A DNA stretch of 64,000 bases from Pseudolabrys sp. Lineage in GTDB: Bacteria > Pseudomonadota > Alphaproteobacteria > Rhizobiales > Xanthobacteraceae. This document shows positions 1 to 8,180 of this stretch, piece after piece; position 1 is the stretch's first letter; each line of letters begins with the position of its first letter. Below the pieces are notes generated by a model. That model searched no databases. It was not told where the DNA came from and worked only from the letters and a program-made list of their open reading frames with translations. The stretch is from positions 1 through 64,000 of the forward strand of contig JAUXXH010000035.1 in NCBI GenBank assembly GCA_030684935.1, in the 5' to 3' direction. The translations under genes and the position numbers were made by a program.

Positions 1-71
1 ACATGACGCTGGAAACCATCGCGCCTCTGAGCGATGATCCCGCCGTCAGCCTGCCGGCACTTGCCGGCTGA
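1..71 (+). CDS. 3' end of an unidentified gene (partial)
   Basis: A reading frame enters from the left edge (frame beginning at base 3) and stops at TGA 69-71. The 22 visible codons encode a C-terminus ending in LPALAG and use GC-rich codons like the rest of the chromosome. Nothing can be said about function. It may be non-coding, because so little is visible. Confidence 0.35.
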   Translation, partial: MTLETIAPLSDDPAVSLPALAG

Positions 72-116
72 ATGACCGGCCCGGCCATGCCGGCAATCGC
101 GGTGACACGCCGCCAG

Positions 117-242
117 TTACACCACGCAAAGGGACACGATCAAAGGCGACGCTGGGTTCAGCGAGCCGTACACCTTCTGAATGAAGCATTCAAAATCGGT
201 CCGCAGCGCCATTTCGAGGGTGCGCTCGTCAAAACCGTTCAT
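117..242 (-). pseudogene. Truncated terminase-like N-terminal fragment
   Basis: A 41-codon frame begins at ATG 240-242, only 22 bp downstream of the DUF5681 stop on the same strand. It reads MNGFDERTLEMALRTDF, followed by ECFIQKVYGSLNPA, then stops. From memory this resembles the opening of phage terminase large-subunit-like proteins of alphaproteobacteria (an RTDF..FI.KVF.T..PG pattern before an absent W-H-I/V-E-A segment). DUF5681 genes often precede such proteins. The domain core is missing and the frame ends early, so I read it as a decayed remnant. It could instead be an unrelated short ORF. Confidence 0.4.
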
Positions 243-264
243 ATTTGCCACCGGCGCCTCCCGG

Positions 265-684
265 TCATTTGGGGTTGCGGGCCCTGCGTGCCAATAAATT
301 GGCTAGGATTAACTGATCTTCGGCGAGCAAATCCTTCATGGACACCCCGGTGTCCGTCCGGTCGACGTAAGGTTCGGAGATTGCGAGCCACTGCAGAAAC
401 GCACCCCTGTCTCCGCCCTTAACATCTCGCTCTATGTTGAGAACGCCGATTTCGTCCAACGTCAGTTTTTTCCGACGCCCGCCTTTTGTGGCGGGGTGGG
501 TCTTGCGTAACGCGGCCAAAATTACCGTTTTACGATTTTTCGAACCCTTCTTTCGGCCCTTTTTATTGCCGCTTTGACCGGGTTTCCATTGATGTTCTAG
601 CGGGGGCTTGCCTCGGCCGACCTCATAACTGCGCTCGAGGCCGTCATCGGGAACGTTGCTGTTCGGTGGATTGCCTTTAGCCAT
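265..684 (-). CDS. DUF5681 domain protein
   Basis: A 139-residue basic protein. Residues about 20-52 hold the DUF5681 signature: YEVGRGKPPLEHQWKPGQSG, followed by NKKGRKKGSKN. The C-terminal half is acidic/hydrophobic with a DEIGVLNIERDVKGGDRGA stretch. The family is found beside phage-terminase-like genes and in integrated elements of alphaproteobacteria, and may be a small packaging or DNA-binding partner; no activity is established. Here it is followed at 22 bp by the terminase-like remnant. The region around it is more AT-rich than the rest of the window, which fits acquired DNA. Confidence 0.75.
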   Translation of the reverse strand: MAKGNPPNSNVPDDGLERSYEVGRGKPPLEHQWKPGQSGNKKGRKKGSKNRKTVILAALRKTHPATKGGRRKKLTLDEIGVLNIERDVKGGDRGAFLQWLAISEPYVDRTDTGVSMKDLLAEDQLILANLLARRARNPK

Positions 685-778
685 GAGAACTCCTTCGTTC
701 GGCCTTAAGCTTAATGAAGTATGTATATGGGTTTCAAATCGAGAGACTCAATCCTTTGTTTAAAAATAAATGTGAGTT

Positions 779-1387
779 CTAATTGCCGGGCCGGCGGCCT
801 CGGGGCTCAGGTTTTGTAGTCGCAAGGAGACTGTGCAGACCTTTGGCTGCGGACACTATTTCAAGGATCGTTTTCGCGGTGAGGCGAGATTTAATCTCCA
901 TCATCAGAGCTGCTTCACCTCGGCAGATTGCAAAACCTCTCCCCGATGCTTCCGCTGATGCACTTGTATCCGTCGCCGGACGTTCAACCACCAGAAACAC
1001 GGGCTGGCTATTAGATACCACGAGGCTTCCCGGCCGCGCGCGTTTGTACAATTCCTGGGCATCAGGGAAAATGTCGTCAGGCAAATGTGAAATTCGTTCG
1101 TGTTCGGCTTCCAGTTCGGACCGCGCTCTTTTGAGAATCGCGACAGAACTTTGCTGAGGGAAACCGTGCGCGAGAAGTGTCAGGCCCGCCCACAAAGCAA
1201 AGACAGTGTACTCAGTGAATTCGACCTCAAACCCCTTTCCGGAAGGCTTCGTCGAAAAGAAGGCGTATGGCTTGCCGGCGGCCCGATCGGTGTCGAGCAG
1301 CCTCTTCAGGCGGGTAATCACCTCCGATCGTCCCGTCCTTACGAAACGCTCGATCGCTTCTTCAACTTGGTTGCGTTTGTAGAGCAT
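779..1387 (-). CDS. Conserved hypothetical protein (Rhizobiales type)
   Basis: The frame is open from 1537, but the best start is the internal ATG at 1387, giving a 202-residue protein beginning MLYKRNQVEEAIERF. From memory Rhizobiales proteins of this kind begin at an equivalent (Y)KRNQ(V/I)EEAI and share the later pattern TRLKRLLDTDRA, then FALWAGLTLLAHGFPQ. A second candidate start is 1441 (MALAKLFLRYRVF). No start has a convincing Shine-Dalgarno. No transmembrane segment or catalytic motif is visible. It lies in the low-GC accessory patch. Function unknown. Confidence 0.6.
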   Translation of the reverse strand: MLYKRNQVEEAIERFVRTGRSEVITRLKRLLDTDRAAGKPYAFFSTKPSGKGFEVEFTEYTVFALWAGLTLLAHGFPQQSSVAILKRARSELEAEHERISHLPDDIFPDAQELYKRARPGSLVVSNSQPVFLVVERPATDTSASAEASGRGFAICRGEAALMMEIKSRLTAKTILEIVSAAKGLHSLLATTKPEPRGRRPGN

Positions 1388-1810
1388 GAATGAAACCCAA
1401 GGAAATACTCTATATCTTAGAAATAGCTTTGCAAGCGCCATAGCGTCGGCGCCTGGCGCGCTCGTTGAAAACGGGCGGCAGCCGAAGCGACCAACTTCGA
1501 AACGCAAGCAAACGGTAGCAATCTGGCGGTTCGGCACGCTGGTTCGCCGCAGGACACGCTCTAACCATCTCAGACTAAGAAGGTTTTTTCGGAGACGCTT
1601 TCGGTTGTCTGGCCGTCGCGTGAAAAAATGGTCAATTTTGTCAGTGCAAACAGCGGATTTTTCGCTGTTCCGAATGACTCATAAATCAACTAAGAACCTA
1701 AAAATATGAGAGAATCTAGCCCCACTGGATCGTCATCACTGCAGAATTCGAGCTTTACGCTGTTGTTTTCCCTGTTATGCGCGAAATTACCCATGGAGAC
1801 TGGTTCGACG
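1388..1810. other. Intergenic stretch with no firm gene
   Basis: This gap between the hypothetical gene and the TetR gene is AT-rich around 1620-1760. It contains only the upstream in-frame extension of the minus-strand hypothetical (to 1537) and of the TetR frame (from 1706). I see no RNA gene, strong terminator or clear promoter. It probably carries the two divergent promoters. Confidence 0.4.
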
Positions 1811-2539
1811 ATGACTGCGTCCGCCACCACGCATCCGGTATTGGCACCCGTCGTTCTGCCGCCAATTTCCAAGGAAGATAACGTGTCCAAGGCACCGGCA
1901 CCGCGGCAGACGAAGTCGCGCGATCCCGAGCGCACGCGCGCCGCGATCCTGCGTGCGGCGACGGCCGAGATCACGGCCAAGGGCCTGAATGGCGCCCGCG
2001 TCGACACCATCGCCAAGCGTTCCGGCGTCAACAAGCGGATGCTCTATCACTACTTCGGCAACAAGCAGGGCCTCTACCTCAGTGTTCTGGAGGAGACCTA
2101 TGCCGCGATCCGCACCGCCGAAATCGAGCTGAACCTTGAGGCGCTCGACCCGCCGGCCGCCATGCGCAAGCTGGTGCTGTTCACCTGGCAGTATTTTATC
2201 GATCATCCCGAATTCCTCAGCCTGCTCGGCACCGAGAACCTGAACCGGGCCGTCTATCTGAAAAAGTCGAAGCGAATCCGCCACCTGCACGCGCCGCTGG
2301 TCGGCATCATCAGCAATCTGCTGAAGCGCGGCGCGCGGCAGGGCCTGTTCCGCGCCGGCATCGATCCGGTCGACCTCTATATTACCATCGCCGCGCTTGG
2401 CTTCTTCTACATGGCCAACCGGCACACGCTGTCGACCATTTTCGGCCGCGATCTCAATGCCAAGCCGCGATTGGTGCAGCGCGGCAAACACATTGTCGAT
2501 GTAGTGATGACGTACCTGGAACCGGCCGAAAAGCGCTAG
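1811..2539 (+). CDS. TetR/AcrR family transcriptional regulator
   Basis: The start at ATG 1811 (242 residues) is preceded by GGAGA about 11 bases upstream; 1706 and 1793 are alternative starts. The N-terminal HTH is clear: RTRAAILRAATAEITAKGL, ARVDTIAKRSGVNKRMLYHYFGNK, then the GLYLSVLEETY helix. The C-terminal half (about residues 100-235) is the ligand/dimer domain and ends VVMTYLEPAEKR. It lies 118 bp upstream of, and on the same strand as, a catabolic operon. A perfect inverted repeat sits in that gap, so the simplest reading is a repressor of the operon that senses its substrate. The ligand is unknown. Confidence 0.88.
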   Translation: MTASATTHPVLAPVVLPPISKEDNVSKAPAPRQTKSRDPERTRAAILRAATAEITAKGLNGARVDTIAKRSGVNKRMLYHYFGNKQGLYLSVLEETYAAIRTAEIELNLEALDPPAAMRKLVLFTWQYFIDHPEFLSLLGTENLNRAVYLKKSKRIRHLHAPLVGIISNLLKRGARQGLFRAGIDPVDLYITIAALGFFYMANRHTLSTIFGRDLNAKPRLVQRGKHIVDVVMTYLEPAEKR

Positions 2540-2574
2540 CCGGCTGCCGCCGCACCCCTTGGCGCGGCTCCGAT

Positions 2575-2590
2575 GTAACTGTATAGTTAC
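2575..2590. promoter_or_regulatory. Inverted repeat, probable TetR operator
   Basis: GTAACT-GTAT-AGTTAC: two perfect 6-base arms around a 4-base spacer, 67 bases upstream of the dehydrogenase start and 35 bases after tetR. Size and symmetry fit TetR-family operators. Binding is inferred, not shown. Confidence 0.6.
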
Positions 2591-2657
2591 TTGGGACGAA
2601 ACTTGGAACGGGCGGCATCGACGCCGCCGCCGATTAAAAAAAAGCCGGAGGAATCGC

Positions 2658-3809
2658 ATGGCAACCCGCAGGCTCGGCATCGTGATGTATGGCGTCACCG
2701 GACGCATGGGGTTGAACCAGCATCTGGTGCGATCGATCGTCGCCATCCGCGCGCAGGGCGGGGTGCTGCTGTCGAACGGCGATCGCGTCATGCCGGATCC
2801 GATCCTGGTCGGCCGCAACGCCGAGAAGGTCGCGGCGCTGGCCAAGCAATACGGCATCGAACGTTCGACCACCGATCTCGACGCGGCGCTGAAAAATCCG
2901 GCCGACGAAGTGTTCTTCGATGCCGCGACCACGCAGATGCGCGCCGATCTGCTGACGCAGGCGATCGAAGCCGGCAAGCATGTCTATTGCGAAAAGCCGA
3001 TCGCCGACACCTATGAGAAGGCGATCAAGGTCGCGCGCTTCGCCAACGAAAAAGGCGTCAAGAACGGCGTGGTGCAGGACAAGCTGTTCCTGCCGGGCCT
3101 GCGCAAGATCAAGCTGCTGCGTGATTCCGGCTTCTTCGGCCGCATGCTGTCGATGCGCGGTGAGTTCGGATACTGGGTGTTCGAAGGCGACTGGGGCCAG
3201 CCGGCGCAGCGGCCGAGCTGGAACTACCGCAAGGCCGACGGTGGCGGCATTATCCTCGATATGCTGTGCCACTGGCGCTACGTGCTCGACAACCTGTTCG
3301 GCAAGGTGCAGGCGGTCAGCTGCCTCGGCGCCACCCACATTCCCAGCCGCGTCGACGAAAACGGCAAGACCTATGTCGCCGATGCCGACGACGCTGCCTA
3401 TGCCACATTCCAGCTTGAAGGCGGCGTGATCGCGCACATCAATTCGTCATGGGACGTCCGCGTGCGCCGCGACGATCTGGTGACCTTCCAGGTCGACGGT
3501 ACGCACGGCTCGGCGGTCGCTGGCCTGACCAAGTGCTTCTCCCAGCACCGGGTCAATACGCCGCGCCCGACCTGGAATCCCGACGTGCCGCAGACCATGA
3601 ACTTCTACGACCAGTGGGAGGAAGTGCCGGATGTCGGCAGCGAAAACGGCTTCAAGATCCAGTGGGAAGACTTCATCCGCCATGTGGTCGCCGACACGCC
3701 GTGGCATCACGGGCTGATCGAAGGCGTCAAGGGCGTGCAGCTGGCCGAACTGGGCTTGCAGAGCTGGGCCGAACGGCGCTGGCTCGACGTGCCCGAGATC
3801 AAACTGTAG
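2658..3809 (+). CDS. Gfo/Idh/MocA family oxidoreductase
   Basis: A 383-residue NAD(P)-dependent dehydrogenase. The ATG at 2658 has a strong GGAGG seven bases upstream. The Rossmann part has the degenerate glycine-rich turn GIVMYGVTGRMG and the family motif HVYCEKPIAD (EKP lysine, about residue 116), followed by the conserved GVVQDKLFLPGL stretch. The central beta-sheet domain contains GGGIILDMLCHWRYVLDNLFG, with the D-x-x-x-H motif of this superfamily. It probably oxidises a sugar, inositol or sugar-acid hydroxyl in the cytoplasm. It is first in an operon with a DUF993 protein and a TTT importer, so it likely performs the first oxidation of the imported compound. Substrate not predictable. 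Confidence 0.88.
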   Translation: MATRRLGIVMYGVTGRMGLNQHLVRSIVAIRAQGGVLLSNGDRVMPDPILVGRNAEKVAALAKQYGIERSTTDLDAALKNPADEVFFDAATTQMRADLLTQAIEAGKHVYCEKPIADTYEKAIKVARFANEKGVKNGVVQDKLFLPGLRKIKLLRDSGFFGRMLSMRGEFGYWVFEGDWGQPAQRPSWNYRKADGGGIILDMLCHWRYVLDNLFGKVQAVSCLGATHIPSRVDENGKTYVADADDAAYATFQLEGGVIAHINSSWDVRVRRDDLVTFQVDGTHGSAVAGLTKCFSQHRVNTPRPTWNPDVPQTMNFYDQWEEVPDVGSENGFKIQWEDFIRHVVADTPWHHGLIEGVKGVQLAELGLQSWAERRWLDVPEIKL

Positions 3810-3819
3810 GGAGCCTGAC

Positions 3820-4986
3820 GTGGCGACAATTTCATTGCCGACCAGGGACCGCACCTTCGAGCCGTACCGGACCGGCGAGCCGATTGCGTTTCCGTCCCGG
3901 ACCGAAACGCAGAAATTCAATCGCATCGCCTATGCGGCGGCGCATGTCGTGGCCGATCCGCTGGCCGATATCGACCCCTGGGTCGACACCGCGGTGGACT
4001 GGGAAAAGACCATCGCCTTCCGGCATTATCTGTGGGATCTCGGCCTCGGCGTGGCGGAAGCCATGGACACCGCGCAACGCGGCGGCGGCCTCGACTGGCC
4101 CGGCGCCAAGACCCTGATCGGTCATGCGCTGGCGGCGGCCAAGACCCGGCCCGGCGCGCTGATCTGCTGCGGCGTCGGCACCGATCATCTCGAGGCGTCT
4201 GATCGCGTCACCATCGACGATATCATCCGCGCCTATGAGGAGCAGATCGAGGTGGTCGAGGGGATGGGCGGCAAGCTCATCGTCATGGCCTCGCGCGCCC
4301 TCGCGCGGGCCGCCAAATCGCCCGCCGATTATGCCAAGGTCTATGGCCGCATCCTTCGCCAAGTGAAGGAGCCAGTGATCATTCACTGGCTTGGCGAAAT
4401 GTTCGATCCCGCGCTGGCCGGCTACTGGGGCTCGGCCGATCACGGCACGGCCATGGCGACCTGCCTCGAGGTCATTCACGAAAACGCCGCCAAGGTTGAC
4501 GGCGTCAAGATCTCGCTGCTGTCGAAGGAAAAAGAAATCGACATGCGCCGCAAGCTGCCGCCCGGCGTGCGCATGTATACGGGCGACGACTTCAACTACG
4601 CCGAACTGATCTCCGGCGACGAAGACGGCCACTCCGACGCGCTGCTCGGCATTTTCGATGCCATCGCGCCGGCGGCCTCCGCCGGTCTGGCGCGGCTGTC
4701 GACAGGCGATCTGCAGGGTTTTCACGGCATCATGGAGCCGACGGTGCCGCTGTCGCGTCACATCTTCAAGGCGCCGACCCGCTTCTACAAGACCGGCGTG
4801 GTGTTCCTGGCCTGGCTGAACGGCCTGCAGGACCATTTCATCATGGTCGGCGGGCAGGAGAGTGCGCGATCGATCTTGCACCTCGCTGAACTGTTTCGCC
4901 TGGCCGACAAGGCGCGCGTTTTGCACGACCCGGAACTGGCGGCATCGCGCATGACCAAGCTGTTGTCCGTGCACGGCATGGCCTAG
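3820..4986 (+). CDS. DUF993 / dihydrodipicolinate-synthase-like protein
   Basis: A 388-residue protein with a GTG start (3820) and GGGAG eight bases before it. It belongs to DUF993, a remote branch of the DHDPS/N-acetylneuraminate-lyase TIM-barrel aldolases. VDGVKISLLSKEKE (about residues 227-240) holds the lysine expected to form the Schiff base, and MYTGDDFNYAELI and DGHSDALLGIFDAIAP match later strands of the barrel. By family logic it would do a retro-aldol or hydro-lyase step on a 2-keto or 3-keto acid. It starts 10 bp after the dehydrogenase, so it probably acts on that enzyme's product. No characterised activity of DUF993 is known to me. Confidence 0.8.
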   Translation: MATISLPTRDRTFEPYRTGEPIAFPSRTETQKFNRIAYAAAHVVADPLADIDPWVDTAVDWEKTIAFRHYLWDLGLGVAEAMDTAQRGGGLDWPGAKTLIGHALAAAKTRPGALICCGVGTDHLEASDRVTIDDIIRAYEEQIEVVEGMGGKLIVMASRALARAAKSPADYAKVYGRILRQVKEPVIIHWLGEMFDPALAGYWGSADHGTAMATCLEVIHENAAKVDGVKISLLSKEKEIDMRRKLPPGVRMYTGDDFNYAELISGDEDGHSDALLGIFDAIAPAASAGLARLSTGDLQGFHGIMEPTVPLSRHIFKAPTRFYKTGVVFLAWLNGLQDHFIMVGGQESARSILHLAELFRLADKARVLHDPELAASRMTKLLSVHGMA

Positions 4987-5061
4987 CTCTCTGCATTCAA
5001 GAACCGGTCCACAGAGATCGGCAAAGACAAGGATGACACAACAACCCAAGGGAGGACTGAC

Positions 5062-6063
5062 ATGTTACGTCTATTGACGCTCGGTATCGCGGCGGCGATC
5101 GGATTGTCCGGTGCGGCCTCTGCCCAGAACTATCCGTGGAAGCCGACCAAGCCCATCACCATCATCGTGCCCTGGGGCGCGGGTGGCTCGACCGATCAGG
5201 TCGTGCGTTTGCTGGGCAAGGAAATCGAAGGCGCGCTCGGCCAGTCGGTGGTGATCGTCAACCAGCCCGGCGCCTCCGGCTCGATCGGCACCAAGGCGGT
5301 GCTGGAAGCGCCGAAGGACGGCTACACCTGGGCCTCCGGCGCCGCCAAAGATGCCGGCACCTACGCGGTGACCGGACTTCTCAACACCAAGCTCGACGAC
5401 TGGCACCTGTTCCTCGGCGTCATCAACTCCGCCGTCATCGGGGTCAATGCCAACACGCCCTACAAGACGCTCGACGATCTGATCAAGGCGATGAAGGACA
5501 AGCCTAATTCCGTGACGGTCGCCACCGCCGGCGTCAATTCGTCCGGCGGTGCGGCGCTGGGCGCGTTCTCGACGGGAGCTGGCGTGCAGGCCCGCCAGGT
5601 GACCTACGACGGCGGCAATCCGGCGATCATCGCCACCGCGGGCGGCGAAACCCAGGCCACGACGCAACTCGCCGTCGAACAGGCCGAGATGATCCGCGCC
5701 GGCCGCATTCGTCCGCTTGCCGTGGTCGGCACCAAGCCGCTCAATCTCCAGGGCGTGCCGGAAATTGCGCCGATCACCAAGGCGTTGCCGAACTTCCCGG
5801 CGACCGACAACTATTTCGGCATCTTTGTACCGAAAGGCGTGCCGGCCGAGGTGATCAAGACGCTGGAGATGATCTGGGCTGACAAGATCGCCAAATCCGA
5901 GGCGCTCAAGACCTACGCAACCAGCCGCGGCGCCATCGTTGCCGTGCTGTCGGGAGACGCCGCCAAGCAAGCGGTTATGCCGGCGGTCAAGGAAGCCGCG
6001 TGGGGCCTGTGGGATCGCAAGGAAGGCAAGGTCGATCCGGCGAGCGTCGGAATTCCGCGCTAG
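5062..6063 (+). CDS. TctC/Bug-family periplasmic solute-binding protein
   Basis: A 333-residue protein with a Sec signal peptide (MLRLLTLGIAAAIGLSGAASAQ, cut about residue 22). The mature part carries Bug hallmarks: KPITIIVPWGAGGSTDQVVR, a second block VVIVNQPGASGSIGTKAVLEA, and IFVPKGVPAEVIKTLE near the C-terminus. It captures a small organic anion in the periplasm for the TctA/TctB permease encoded next. Compared with many Bug proteins the KDGYTWASGAAKDAGTY loop is unusual. A strong RNA hairpin follows the stop, before tctB. Location in a catabolic operon suggests a sugar acid or polyol-derived carboxylate as ligand. Confidence 0.88.
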   Translation: MLRLLTLGIAAAIGLSGAASAQNYPWKPTKPITIIVPWGAGGSTDQVVRLLGKEIEGALGQSVVIVNQPGASGSIGTKAVLEAPKDGYTWASGAAKDAGTYAVTGLLNTKLDDWHLFLGVINSAVIGVNANTPYKTLDDLIKAMKDKPNSVTVATAGVNSSGGAALGAFSTGAGVQARQVTYDGGNPAIIATAGGETQATTQLAVEQAEMIRAGRIRPLAVVGTKPLNLQGVPEIAPITKALPNFPATDNYFGIFVPKGVPAEVIKTLEMIWADKIAKSEALKTYATSRGAIVAVLSGDAAKQAVMPAVKEAAWGLWDRKEGKVDPASVGIPR

Positions 6064-6074
6064 CGAGCAGACAA

Positions 6075-6110
6075 GGCCGCGGTCCGGTCATGTTGACCGG
6101 CGCCGCGGCC
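6075..6110 (+). repeat. Strong intercistronic hairpin between tctC and tctB
   Basis: GGCCGCGG (6075-6082) pairs with CCGCGGCC (6103-6110), and CCGGTCA (6084-6090) pairs with TGACCGG (6094-6100) around a 3-base loop. That is 15 pairs with a small bulge, 12 bases after the tctC stop. No long T-run follows. It could stabilise the tctC message or partly terminate, giving more binding protein than permease. Confidence 0.65.
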
Positions 6111-6137
6111 GATGCGCTTTTGCTTGGGGGAGGTGTG

Positions 6138-6650
6138 ATGCAGGCAAGGCCGCACGCCAGAGCGGATCTGATCACGGGACTTGTTTTCGTGACCCTCGGT
6201 TTCGCCGTCGGGATCGAGTCCTACAATATGCCCCGCCTCGAAGAGCGGTCGATCGATCCGTGGACCGCGCCGGGCCTGGTGCCGGGCCTGCTTGGTATCG
6301 TTATCGCGGTCCTCGGCGGCGCCATGGCGTTGCGGTCGATATTAGCGGGCGCGACACGCGCGTCCGCAAGCGGCGATACCGATGCCGCGGAGACGCGCAG
6401 TGCCCGCACCCGTTTGCTCCTTTGCCTCGCCCTGTGCCTCGGCTATGCGCTGGTGCTCGTCGGGCGGGCGCCATTCTGGTTCGCGACCGGGCTATTCGTC
6501 TTTGCCTTCGTGGCGATCTTCGAGTGGCGGCTGGATGATGACCGCCAAACTCGTGCCGGCAAGCTGGCGGCGGCCTTCGCCCTCAGCGTCGCGGCATCCC
6601 TCGCCATTCCCTATCTTTTCGAGACGCTTTTTCTGGTGCGCTTACCGTGA
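6138..6650 (+). CDS. TctB-family small permease subunit
   Basis: A 170-residue membrane protein starting at ATG 6138 behind GGGGGAGG; the frame is open further upstream, but without such a site. About four transmembrane segments are visible: LITGLVFVTLGFAVGIES, LVPGLLGIVIAVLGGAMAL, the block around LLLCLALCLGYALVLVG with FWFATGLFVFAFVAIFEW, and AFALSVAASLAIPYLF. The family also has a DPWTAPGL-like loop, present here. It is the small subunit of the tripartite tricarboxylate transporter and pairs with TctA encoded 12 bp downstream. Sequence conservation in TctB is low; the call leans on context and topology. Confidence 0.8.
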   Translation: MQARPHARADLITGLVFVTLGFAVGIESYNMPRLEERSIDPWTAPGLVPGLLGIVIAVLGGAMALRSILAGATRASASGDTDAAETRSARTRLLLCLALCLGYALVLVGRAPFWFATGLFVFAFVAIFEWRLDDDRQTRAGKLAAAFALSVAASLAIPYLFETLFLVRLP

Positions 6651-6662
6651 GCCGGGCGGCGG

Positions 6663-8180
6663 GTGGACATGTTTGACGGTCTGATCGCCTTCGCCGGCGC
6701 ATTCTCCGCTTTCGCGAATGTCACCACGCTGTTCAACGTGGGCTGGGCGACGCTGATCGGCATCGTGATCGGCGCGCTACCCGGCCTGACCGCCACCATG
6801 GGCGTCGCATTGATGACGACGCTGACCTACCGCATGGTACCGGAGCAGGCGATCCTCGTGCTGATCTCGGTCTATGTCGGCGCGATCTACGGCGGTTCGC
6901 GCTCGGCGATCCTGCTCAACATCCCCGGTACGCCGGCAAATGCCGCCACCACGCTCGACGGATTTCCGCTGGCGCGGGCCGGCCGCGCCGGCGAGGCCAT
7001 GGGTATTGCGACCTGCGCGTCGGTGATCGGTACCCTCATCGGCGTGTTGTTTCTCGCCGCGGTCGCGCCCGCGCTCGCCGAGTTCGCCCTCAACTTCGGA
7101 TCCTATGAATTCTTCTGGCTGTCGATTTTCGGCGTCGTCATTGCCGGTCAGATGACGTCGTTCGACGACGCCTTGAAGGGCTGGATCGCGGGGTTTCTCG
7201 GCTTGCTGGTGGCGATGGTCGGGCAGGAGGGAATTCACGCCGAGCCCCGGTTCAGTTTCGGCAATTCCGATCTGGCCGGCGGCATTGCGCTGATCCCCGC
7301 GCTGGTCGGCGCCTTCGGCTTTGCCGAGATCCTGAGCGTGATGAAGAATCGCGCCGCCGAGATGGCAACCCGGTCGGTGGAGCGCGTTCTGCCGCGCGTG
7401 AGCGAGCTTTGGCGATACAAGCGCACCATCGGCCGGTCCGGCATCATCGGCACGGTCATCGGCATCATCCCCGGCGTCGGCGAGGATATCGGCGCCTGGG
7501 TGTCCTACGCCGCGGCGCGGCGGTCCAGCAAGGAGCGCGACCAGTTCGGCAAAGGCTCGCGCGAGGGCCTGATCGCCGCGGAAACCGGCAATAACGCCGC
7601 CATTCCCGGCGCGCTGATCCCGGCCCTGACGCTCGCTGTGCCGGGATCGGCACCCGCCGCCGTGCTGCTCGCGGCCATGCTCATCCACGGCATCAGGCCC
7701 GGCCCGCTGATCATGATCGAGGCGCCGACCTTCGTCTATCAGGTGGTCTGGATGGTCGTGCTGGCAACGATCGCCATGGGCATCTTCGGGCTTGCCTTGA
7801 CCCGGCCGCTGCTGACCATTCTGCGGGTGCCGCGCGAGCGGTTGATGCCGGTCGTGTTCGTGCTGTGCGTGATCGGCCCCTATGCGATCACACAGCGGCT
7901 GTTCGACGTCTATGTCATGTTGTTCTTCGGCATTGTCGGCTTCATCCTGCGCGAGATGAAGTATCCGATGGCGCCGCTTGTCCTCGGCATCATCCTGGGT
8001 GACATTCTTGACAAGAATTTGCGCCGCGCGCTGGTGCTGTCCGACGGCGATTTGACGCCGTTCTTTTTCCGTCCCATCAGCGCGGTGCTGTGGATCACCA
8101 CCTTGCTGATCGTGCTGCTGGCGCTGCCACCGGTGCGCAACGCGGCGACGCGCATGATGCGCTGGGACCGGAAACCATGA
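6663..8180 (+). CDS. TctA-family large permease subunit
   Basis: A 505-residue integral membrane protein; GTG 6663 or ATG 6669 are both possible starts. TctA signatures are clear: GIVIGALPGLTATMGVALM, then YVGAIYGGSRSAILLNIPGT, PANAATTLDGFPLA, and in the second half IGIIPGVGEDIGAWVSYAAA and AAETGNNAAIPGALIPALTLAVPGSAPAAVLLAAM. About 11 transmembrane helices are expected. It forms the channel that moves the TctC-bound substrate with cations. Its stop overlaps the start of the next gene (ATGA), showing translational coupling between uptake and catabolism. Confidence 0.92.
   Translation: MDMFDGLIAFAGAFSAFANVTTLFNVGWATLIGIVIGALPGLTATMGVALMTTLTYRMVPEQAILVLISVYVGAIYGGSRSAILLNIPGTPANAATTLDGFPLARAGRAGEAMGIATCASVIGTLIGVLFLAAVAPALAEFALNFGSYEFFWLSIFGVVIAGQMTSFDDALKGWIAGFLGLLVAMVGQEGIHAEPRFSFGNSDLAGGIALIPALVGAFGFAEILSVMKNRAAEMATRSVERVLPRVSELWRYKRTIGRSGIIGTVIGIIPGVGEDIGAWVSYAAARRSSKERDQFGKGSREGLIAAETGNNAAIPGALIPALTLAVPGSAPAAVLLAAMLIHGIRPGPLIMIEAPTFVYQVVWMVVLATIAMGIFGLALTRPLLTILRVPRERLMPVVFVLCVIGPYAITQRLFDVYVMLFFGIVGFILREMKYPMAPLVLGIILGDILDKNLRRALVLSDGDLTPFFFRPISAVLWITTLLIVLLALPPVRNAATRMMRWDRKP

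Noticed and set aside
1787..2977. 396-codon minus-strand frame over tetR and the dehydrogenase start
   Set aside because: It crosses two well-supported genes and lacks any recognisable domain.
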